Source: Candidatus Parcubacteria bacterium (lineage in GTDB: Bacteria; Patescibacteriota; Minisyncoccia; Minisyncoccales; JAUWXI01). Taken from it: a stretch of 24,020 bases of DNA. Below are positions 15,776-20,263 of this stretch, piece by piece. Location of the stretch: contig JAUWXI010000002.1 of assembly GCA_030616435.1 (NCBI GenBank), positions 1-24,020 on the forward strand. Reading direction: 5' to 3'. The notes under the pieces were generated by a model that was given only the letters and a program-made list of their open reading frames with translations, had not been told where the DNA came from and made no database searches. The stretch's first letter is position 1; the number at the start of each line of letters is the position of its first letter. A program made the position numbers and the translations under genes.

Positions 15776-15804
15776 ATTATATCCCTATCAAGTAGGGTTG
15801 TCAA
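15776..15804 (-). promoter_or_regulatory. Consensus promoter of the transposase
   Basis: On the minus strand a perfect TTGACA (15799-15804) is separated by exactly 17 bases from a perfect TATAAT (15776-15781). The spacer itself contains CCCTA-CTTGA-TAGGG, a five-pair palindrome. The -10 box ends seven bases before the first base of the ATG, so the start site would be at or beside position 15769 and the mRNA leaderless. Confidence 0.85.
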
Positions 15805-15821
15805 GTTCCTGAATTAGGGAG

Positions 15822-15834
15822 CTGTGGATAACTC
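15822..15834. promoter_or_regulatory. DnaA-box-like site, left copy
   Basis: CTGTGGATAACTC contains TGTGGATAA, the reverse of the consensus DnaA box TTATCCACA. It is the exact reverse complement of 16966-16978, and both lie close to a TTGTCAAG motif. It is about 20 bases upstream of the transposase -35 box. Confidence 0.5.
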
Positions 15835-15922
15835 AACCTTGACGAATACACCTCATATGCTAAAGTTCATACAGTAGTCCTTCAGTTTATTCCTTACTTT
15901 TTGGCTGTTTGGAAGTGGGGGG

Positions 15923-15952
15923 TTGACAAGCGAAATGAAGTTGTAGTAGTAT
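15923..15952 (+). promoter_or_regulatory. Promoter of the DUF5343-like gene
   Basis: A perfect TTGACA at 15923-15928 is followed after 18 bases by TAGTAT (15947-15952). Transcription would begin about 15959, right at the ATG at 15961, and no Shine-Dalgarno is present. This argues against using the upstream TTG at 15901 as the start, because it precedes the promoter. Confidence 0.6.
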
Positions 15953-15960
15953 TAAAATAT

Positions 15961-16710
15961 ATGGAACAAAATATTAACAAAACAAAAACAGAAGTTAATG
16001 ACAAAATTACGACTCCGTATTTATCTGTGGCCCGATTAGATAGGGTTATAGACCTTGCTTCTAACCGAAATTTCTCCACCATCTCTTATTCACTATTTGA
16101 ACAGTATGGATTTAGCAGGTCGGATGCGATTCTTGCCTTTAATCTTTTCAGGTTTTTGGGGTTGGTTGATAAAAACGGAAAAGCAACTGACCTTATGTCA
16201 AAGTTGCACCTACACGGGGATGTAAAAAAGCAGGAATTTGAGAAAATAGTCCGTGCGGCCTATAAAAAGCTTTTTGATGCAACTAATGGTAAACCACACA
16301 CTCTTAACAAAGAAGAACTTTCGAATGAATTTGCTATTCACTACAATCTTACTCCTCGCATTGTAAGGTCAGCAATCCCAGTATTTCTGAAACTTTGTGA
16401 ATACGCTGGGTTAAGAGAGGAAACCCAAGCTCGAGAAGTAGGTAGCAAAGTTAAAAAAGAAAAAAGATTACCTCAATCAACAAAAGAAACTCCTGGTAAT
16501 GCTGATTTTTTCCCGATACCTATAGCTGAAGGGAAGATGGTGCTAAATATTCCAAATGAACTACATACTAAAATTCTCGAGGGTGAGAATGAAGAATTTA
16601 ATAAAGCTTGGCGTGAGTTAATATCTAAACTTAAAGAATTCGCAAAAGACCATCTTCAGGATAATATTCCAGAAAAAGAATCCCCCGAAGAGAATTCGGA
16701 GGAAAGTTAA
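15961..16710 (+). CDS. DUF5343-like protein, passenger of the mobile element
   Basis: The product, about 249 residues, resembles the DUF5343 family (function unknown, found in bacteria and archaea). The N-terminal 150 residues are helical with PYLSVARLDRVIDLA, SLFEQYGFSRSDAILA and the typical FRFLGLVDKNGKATDL segment of two winged-helix-like units, then FLKLCEYAGL. A basic linker (SKVKKEKR) leads to a small C-terminal module, FFPIPIAEGKMVLNIPNEL, whose relatives often end DUF5343 proteins. The tail is rich in Glu and Ser. The likely role is nucleic-acid binding or regulation, but that is an inference. I chose ATG 15961 because a promoter lies between the TTG at 15901 and this codon. The gene diverges from the transposase and may be cotranscribed with the hairpin and tRNA-like gene behind it. 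Confidence 0.8.
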   Translation: MEQNINKTKTEVNDKITTPYLSVARLDRVIDLASNRNFSTISYSLFEQYGFSRSDAILAFNLFRFLGLVDKNGKATDLMSKLHLHGDVKKQEFEKIVRAAYKKLFDATNGKPHTLNKEELSNEFAIHYNLTPRIVRSAIPVFLKLCEYAGLREETQAREVGSKVKKEKRLPQSTKETPGNADFFPIPIAEGKMVLNIPNELHTKILEGENEEFNKAWRELISKLKEFAKDHLQDNIPEKESPEENSEES

Positions 16711-16716
16711 ATTATT

Positions 16717-16811
16717 TTAAAGCGCCGTGCCCTGCTATCGTCCCAAGCAGGTCATAGTCGAGACCATTAAAAAGCTTGAAAAATCAACGATAGCAGGACA
16801 AGGCGCTTTAA
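16717..16811 (+). ncRNA. Long structured hairpin (24-bp imperfect inverted repeat, 47-nt loop)
   Basis: The arms at 16717-16740 and 16788-16811 are complementary at 22 of 24 positions (outer TTAAAGCGCC, inner CCTGCTATCG). The mismatches are at arm positions 11 and 14. The 47-base loop contains a minor GGTC/GACC hairpin and an AAGCTT palindrome. The GC content is much higher than its surroundings. It sits seven bases after the DUF5343-like stop and 19 bases before the tRNA-like gene. There is no U-run, so it is not a standard terminator. It could be a structured RNA, a processing signal or a miniature inverted-repeat element flanked by TTAA. Confidence 0.6.
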
Positions 16812-16813
16812 CT

Positions 16814-16930
16814 TAGCAGGTAAACTTTTGCGTGGGTGGTGGAATTAGCAGACACGGTCGTCTTGTAAACGATTGGTTTGAAAGAATCTTATGGGTGCGA
16901 ATCCCATCCCACGCAGATGTTTGCCTGCTA
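16814..16930 (+). repeat. Inverted repeat bracketing the tRNA-like gene
   Basis: TAGCAGGTAAACTT (16814-16827) and ATGTTTGCCTGCTA (16917-16930) are complementary at 12 of 14 positions, with one of the two others a G-U pair. They lie two bases before and one base after the tRNA body. The RNA would therefore extend the acceptor stem by about 13 pairs. The core TAGCAGG also occurs in the arms of the preceding hairpin. Confidence 0.75.
16830..16915 (+). tRNA. Atypical type II tRNA, anticodon UGU (Thr) on a Leu-like body
   Basis: The acceptor GCGTGGG (16830-16836) pairs perfectly with CCCACGC (16908-16914), and A at 16915 is the discriminator; CCA is not encoded. The D-arm GTGG-AATTAGCAG-ACAC is leucine-like. 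The anticodon stem GTCGT/ACGAT holds the loop CTTGTAA, giving anticodon TGT at 16864-16866. A 17-base variable region can form a short arm (GGTT/AATC). The T stem ATGGG/CCCAT is perfect. Two tertiary-contact bases are changed: the GG of the D-loop is AG (A at 16847 in the G18 place), and the T-loop TTC is TGC (G at 16897 in the psi-55 place). G1-C72 and C2-G71 suit threonine identity. It may be a functional odd tRNA, a tRNA mimic or a decaying copy. Confidence 0.75.
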
Positions 16931-16935
16931 TTTTT

Positions 16936-16964
16936 ATTATAGCTTGTCAAGAACTTAATAGCAA
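16936..16964 (-). promoter_or_regulatory. Leftward promoter antisense to the tRNA-like gene (proximal)
   Basis: On the minus strand TTGCTA (16959-16964), a 17-base spacer and a perfect TATAAT (16936-16941) are seen. Transcription would start at about 16929, at the edge of the bracketing repeat, and run antisense through the tRNA-like gene and the hairpin. No leftward coding frame follows, so any product would be an antisense RNA. Confidence 0.45.
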
Positions 16965-16965
16965 A

Positions 16966-16978
16966 GAGTTATCCACAG
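16966..16978. promoter_or_regulatory. DnaA-box-like site, right copy
   Basis: GAGTTATCCACAG contains a perfect TTATCCACA and is the exact reverse complement of 15822-15834. It lies between two leftward promoter candidates. Confidence 0.5.
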
Positions 16979-16992
16979 TTAGCAATAATTAT

Positions 16993-17021
16993 ATTCTACT
17001 TGATTATTATGGAATTGTCAA
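16993..17021 (-). promoter_or_regulatory. Leftward promoter antisense to the tRNA-like gene (distal)
   Basis: A perfect TTGACA (17016-17021) with a 17-base spacer and TAGAAT (16993-16998) on the minus strand. It lies just inside the right terminal repeat and points into the element. As no gene follows on this strand for more than a kilobase, it is either an antisense-RNA promoter or a relic. Confidence 0.5.
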
Positions 17022-17033
17022 GCTTTAAGGTGT

Positions 17034-17057
17034 AGGGTAATTAAGTATATAGTTCCC
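17034..17057 (+). repeat. Terminal inverted repeat, right copy (24 bp)
   Basis: It begins AGGGTAATTAAGTATATA and ends GTTCCC, the exact reverse complement of 14706-14729. It lies 10 bases from the stop of the HD-domain gene. It marks the right edge of the putative element. Confidence 0.85.
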
Positions 17058-17067
17058 CTATTTATAA

Positions 17068-17628
17068 TTATAATCCCAAAATATCACTCATTTTTTGCAT
17101 TGCTTTCAATCCAATTTCTACAAATTCCTCTAATGTCAAACCAATCTCAGAACAAGAAACAATAATTGTCCTGTTAACGCTCCTGGCAAAGGCCTTTTCT
17201 TTAAAGCGCTTTAGAACATTTTCTGTTTTTAAATCTTTCAACTTTCTTGAAGGTAAAACCAAGGTTGCAGCCACAATTAAACCAGTTAAAGGGTCTACAC
17301 AATATAAGGCCTTGGCCAAAAGGGTTGCAGGTGCAATACCATGAATTTCATTATGAGTTTTAACAGCATGAACAATTTCTTCGTCAACTCCTAATTCTTC
17401 CAGTATTTTAGCACCTAAAATTGAGTGCTGGTTAGGATTATCTTTAGTTTCTTCATAATCTATGTCGTGTAAAAGACCCGCTAGAGCCCATTTTTCTTCT
17501 TCAAAAGCTTGTTTCCCAAAATGCTTAGCCAAAGCTCTCAGACAGGCTTCTACTGCTAGGCAATGCTTTATCAAATTTTGATTTTTGATTTTCTCTTTAA
17601 CTAATTTTAAAGCCTCTTCTCTGTTCAT
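17068..17628 (-). CDS. HD-domain (HDIG-type) hydrolase
   Basis: The 186-residue protein belongs to the HD superfamily of metal-dependent phosphohydrolases. The first metal-binding His is in LIKHCLAVEA (His22), the HD doublet is in GLLHDIDYEE (His54-Asp55), and further His residues follow in NQHSILGAK and VKTHNEIHG. The layout HDIDYE...H...K.H matches a group of predicted HD hydrolases (HDIG domain) common in bacteria with no firm substrate; nucleotides are likely. All metal ligands seem present. Its ATG overlaps the stop of the upstream membrane protein (ATGA). It is the last gene of the lysS unit, and no good terminator separates it from the mobile element. Confidence 0.88.
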   Translation of the reverse strand: MNREEALKLVKEKIKNQNLIKHCLAVEACLRALAKHFGKQAFEEEKWALAGLLHDIDYEETKDNPNQHSILGAKILEELGVDEEIVHAVKTHNEIHGIAPATLLAKALYCVDPLTGLIVAATLVLPSRKLKDLKTENVLKRFKEKAFARSVNRTIIVSCSEIGLTLEEFVEIGLKAMQKMSDILGL

Positions 17629-18152
17629 CTTTTCATTTTTGAAACAGTTAAAGTTTTCATCTTAAAAATTAATAAAATTAGTCCCAAGATTCCCAAAACG
17701 CTACAAAGAAAATAGTTTTGGAAATCAGAAATTAAACCCAGAAATGGATTAAAACGAGATGGCCAAAATGGAAAAACATCATAATGCATAAAAGAATCAA
17801 AAAACAAGTGGAGGGCACAACCCAGGAAGGCACTAAAAAATAAATTTAAAAATCCCTCCTCTTTTCTGGGGATGAATTTGGAAAAAAACCCTATTTTAAA
17901 CTTAGTAAAGAAGTTTTTAAAATTATTCAAAATCATAACAATCAATAAAGAAGCTAAAAATCCCCCAAAAAGAGAATGTAAGATCCCATGATGGGGATAA
18001 CTGTAATAAGAATAGTTCCGATTATAAATAATAACAAAAAGGGGCTCAATATCTAAAATAACACTTCCTAAAAGAAAAGGTAAAAGACTCAACCTTTTAA
18101 AAGTGAGCCCAAAAAAAAGTCCGGTGCCTAAATGAAATGGAGTTAAAGGCAT
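17625..18152 (-). CDS. Membrane-bound metal-dependent hydrolase, YdjM/DUF457-like
   Basis: This is a 175-residue polytopic protein. It starts MPLTPFHLGTGLFFG, typical of the YdjM/DUF457 (LexA-binding, predicted inner-membrane metal-dependent hydrolase) superfamily, in which a His of the first helix and later His/Asp residues bind metal. Here His7, Asp34 in VILDIEPLFV, His54-His55 and His59 in PHHGILHS, and HLFFDSFMHYD supply these. About four hydrophobic helices are visible. A phospholipid-related substrate is possible for this superfamily, but the role is unproven. It starts five bases after lysS and overlaps the HD gene by four bases, so the three are cotranscribed. Confidence 0.8.
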   Translation of the reverse strand: MPLTPFHLGTGLFFGLTFKRLSLLPFLLGSVILDIEPLFVIIYNRNYSYYSYPHHGILHSLFGGFLASLLIVMILNNFKNFFTKFKIGFFSKFIPRKEEGFLNLFFSAFLGCALHLFFDSFMHYDVFPFWPSRFNPFLGLISDFQNYFLCSVLGILGLILLIFKMKTLTVSKMKR

Positions 18153-18157
18153 ATTTT

Positions 18158-19621
18158 TTATTTTGGCCGCATTGTTGGAAACAAAATAATCTCTCTCAAA
18201 CTGTGAGAGTCGGTTAAAAGTGCTACTACTCTATCAATTCCCATACCAAAGCCTGCAGCAGGTGGCATTCCATATTCTAAGGTCTCCAAGAAATCCTCAT
18301 CCATTCTTTGAGCTTCTTTCATTCCTGCCTCAAAAAATCTTTCTTGCTCTCTAAATCTTTTTCTTTGTTCTAAAGGATCATTTAACTCTGAAAAAGCATT
18401 GGCTAATTCACAACCTGCCACAACCAACTGAAAATTGGCTAATTTTTCTGGATTTTTCTCAAGAGTCTTGGCTAAAGGTTGGAAGCCTAAGGGATAATGA
18501 ATAACAAAAGTTGGTTGCCAGATCTCAAGCCGGCAATATTTTTTGTAGATTTTATCAGCTATTCCGGCCTTATCTTCTCCTTTCTCAAATGGTACTTTTA
18601 ACTCTTTTGCTTTCTTGGCTAAGGCATCTCGATTTATTTCTTCTAAGTTAATTTTTGTATATTTTCTTAAAAGTTGAGAAAATTCTATCCTTGGCCAAGG
18701 AGCTCCAAACTTTATTTTCTTTCCTTCATATTTAATTTCCAATCTTCCAAAAGTCTTTTTAAGCAAGTACTCAAACATTCTTTCAGTTAATTTCATTAAA
18801 TCCTTGTAATCAGCGAAAGCCCAGTAGAATTCAAAATGAGTATAATCTGGATTGTGGAATCTATCCATGCCTTCATTACGAAAAACTCTTCCGATCTCAT
18901 AAACTTTTTCAAATCCTCCCACCAAAAGGCGCTTTAAATAGAGCTCTGGAGCTATTCTCAAATATAGATCTAAATCCAAGGCATTCAAATGAGTCTTAAA
19001 AGGTCTGGCCGTAGCTCCCCCATAGATTGGTTGCAAAATTGGTGTCTCAACCTCTAAAAACTCTTCATTCTCCATGAATTCCCTTATTGTTTTTATAACT
19101 TTTGATCGGATTTCAAACTTTCTTTTGACTTCAGGATTAAAAATTAAGTCCAAATAGCGCTTTCTGTATCTTTCTTCAACATCTTTTAAACCATGCCATT
19201 TTTCTGGTAAAGGTAAAAGACTTTTGGCTAACATTTTAAAATCTGAAGCCTCAATCGTCTTTTCTCCTGTTTTTGTCTTAAATAATGTCCCTCTCATTTC
19301 AATAAAATCACCAATATCAAAATTATTTAAGAAAAATTGATAGGCTCTTGCCCCTAATCTGCTCTCTTTAAAGTAGGCTTGAATTTTTCCTGTGCCATCT
19401 TCAATATGCAAAAACGTAGCCTTTCCATGTTCTCTTTTTGTCCTAATCCGCCCTGCCAAGATTATTTCTTTTTTTGATTTTTCCAAACTAACAAAATCTT
19501 CTAAGGTTTCTGAAATTTTGTGAGTCCTTTTTGTTTCTTCTGGAAAAGTTAAAAGCCCAGCCTTTCTAATTGCCTTCAATTTCTTTAATCTATTTTTTCT
19601 TAATTCATCGATCGTCGCCAT
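18158..19621 (-). CDS. lysS: Lysine-tRNA ligase (class II)
   Basis: Class II LysRS attaches lysine to tRNA-Lys. The N-terminal OB-fold anticodon-binding domain covers about residues 50-150 (ILAGRIRTKREHGKATFLHIEDG). The catalytic domain has RYRKRYLDL, motif 1 in VETPILQPIYGGATARPF, motif 2 in EIGRVFRNEGMDRFHNPDYTHFEFY and motif 3 near the end in GFGMGIDRVVALLTD. The length of 487 residues is normal. ATG 19621 starts MATIDELRKNRLKKL. A TTGATA-N17-TAAACT promoter lies directly upstream, giving a predicted leader of only about four bases. It is the first gene of the lysS-ydjM-HD unit. Confidence 0.96.
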   Translation of the reverse strand: MATIDELRKNRLKKLKAIRKAGLLTFPEETKRTHKISETLEDFVSLEKSKKEIILAGRIRTKREHGKATFLHIEDGTGKIQAYFKESRLGARAYQFFLNNFDIGDFIEMRGTLFKTKTGEKTIEASDFKMLAKSLLPLPEKWHGLKDVEERYRKRYLDLIFNPEVKRKFEIRSKVIKTIREFMENEEFLEVETPILQPIYGGATARPFKTHLNALDLDLYLRIAPELYLKRLLVGGFEKVYEIGRVFRNEGMDRFHNPDYTHFEFYWAFADYKDLMKLTERMFEYLLKKTFGRLEIKYEGKKIKFGAPWPRIEFSQLLRKYTKINLEEINRDALAKKAKELKVPFEKGEDKAGIADKIYKKYCRLEIWQPTFVIHYPLGFQPLAKTLEKNPEKLANFQLVVAGCELANAFSELNDPLEQRKRFREQERFFEAGMKEAQRMDEDFLETLEYGMPPAAGFGMGIDRVVALLTDSHSLREIILFPTMRPK

Positions 19622-19631
19622 AGACTAATTC

Positions 19632-19660
19632 AGTTTATCTCATTTTCTGTTAAATATCAA
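19632..19660 (-). promoter_or_regulatory. lysS promoter
   Basis: On the minus strand TTGATA (19655-19660), 17 bases, then TAAACT (19632-19637). The expected start at about 19625 leaves only four bases before the ATG and no room for a Shine-Dalgarno. Confidence 0.6.
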
Positions 19661-19738
19661 ATAAAAAAGCATATACTTAAAGGATAAAATAGATGCTTGA
19701 TTACAATAGGCTGCCAAAAAATAAATTTTAGCTGTCAC

Positions 19739-20194
19739 TTATTCAATTTTTAGAATTTTATATTCTATTTTACCTTCTGGGGTTTTGACTTGAACTTTTT
19801 CTCCTTTTTTCTTTCCCAATAGAGCTTTACCTAAAGGAGATTCAATTGAAATTTTTCCTTTCAAGGGGTCTGTTTCAACTGAGCTCATAATTTGAAATTC
19901 TTTCTTTTCATCCTTGTTTTCTACCTGAACTTTAGAGCCGATTGTTACTGTCTCTTTTATTGTAATAGGTTTTATAATTCTCGCATTCCTGATTAAATTT
20001 TCCAATTCAAGAATCTCACCTTCTAAAAAGCTTTGGGCTTCCCTTGCCTCCCTATACTCTGCATTTTCGGAAAGATCACCAAAAGAAGCAGTTTCTCTCA
20101 ATCTTTCGGCAATCTCCTTTCTTTTAACTTTCTTTAAATATTTAAGTTGTTGCTTTAATTTCTCTAAAGCAGTTGGGGTAAGATATTTTTCCAT
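19739..20194 (-). CDS. greA: Transcription elongation factor GreA
   Basis: GreA enters the RNA polymerase secondary channel and stimulates cleavage of backtracked RNA. The 151-residue protein has the N-terminal coiled coil with the acidic tip in ETASFGDLSENAEYREARE (the functional Asp and Glu are both present), EILELENLIRNARII, and a C-terminal FKBP-like domain with SPLGKALLGKKKGEKVQVKTPEG. It is slightly shorter than the 158 residues of E. coli. It has its own strong promoter overlapping the end of mrdA, and unlike its neighbours it has a leader of about 45 bases with a hairpin and AAGG near the ATG. Confidence 0.95.
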   Translation of the reverse strand: MEKYLTPTALEKLKQQLKYLKKVKRKEIAERLRETASFGDLSENAEYREAREAQSFLEGEILELENLIRNARIIKPITIKETVTIGSKVQVENKDEKKEFQIMSSVETDPLKGKISIESPLGKALLGKKKGEKVQVKTPEGKIEYKILKIE

Positions 20195-20217
20195 AAGAAC
20201 CTTGCCTTCGGCAATAA

Positions 20218-20241
20218 CCTTAAAATTACTTCGTAATTATA
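20218..20241. repeat. Dispersed 24-bp repeat, greA copy
   Basis: This matches 8941-8964 at 21 of 24 positions in the same orientation. On the minus strand both read TATAAT-N-AC-N-AAGTAATTT-N-AAGG. Here it supplies the -10 box and first leader hairpin of greA. Confidence 0.6.
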
Positions 20242-20263
20242 ATCGTCTCAGAAAACCTGTCAA
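20236..20263 (-). promoter_or_regulatory. greA promoter overlapping the mrdA stop codon
   Basis: A perfect TTGACA (20258-20263), 16 bases, then a perfect TATAAT (20236-20241) on the minus strand. The TGA of the -35 box is the stop codon of mrdA. The leader that follows contains ATTAC-GAA-GTAAT and TTGCC-GAA-GGCAA, two five-pair hairpins. Confidence 0.8.

Larger units (their letters stand above)
14706..17057. mobile_element. Putative 2.35-kb IS1595-type element with passenger protein and tRNA-like gene
   Basis: Perfect 24-bp inverted repeats at 14706-14729 and 17034-17057 have their GGG/CCC at the outer ends. They bracket an ISXO2/IS1595-type transposase, a divergent DUF5343-like gene, a large hairpin and a tRNA-like gene. 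The contents differ in theme from the surrounding leftward housekeeping genes, and the left end abuts the start codon of the next gene. Some IS1595-family members are known to carry passenger genes. I see no clean target-site duplication: the flanking eight-mers ATTTTCAT and CTATTTAT agree at five of eight positions. The element boundaries are inferred from the repeats alone. Confidence 0.65.

Noticed and set aside
15901..15960. TTG start giving a 20-residue N-terminal extension of the DUF5343-like protein
   Set aside because: The extension spans the TTGACA/TAGTAT promoter, and the family-like sequence begins after the ATG at 15961.
16717..16811. Rho-independent terminator for the DUF5343-like gene
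   Set aside because: The stem is far longer than usual, has a 47-base loop and no U-run on either strand.
16705..16812. Integron attC site
   Set aside because: The palindrome has GTT at the left and AAC at the right, the opposite order from the attC core sites, and there is no integrase or cassette array.
15823..16977. Chromosomal replication origin
   Set aside because: Only two DnaA boxes more than a kilobase apart, no dnaA, dnaN or AT-rich unwinding cluster nearby.
14698..17065. Eight-base target-site duplication of the mobile element
   Set aside because: ATTTTCAT and CTATTTAT share only five of eight bases in AT-rich DNA, which is not convincing.
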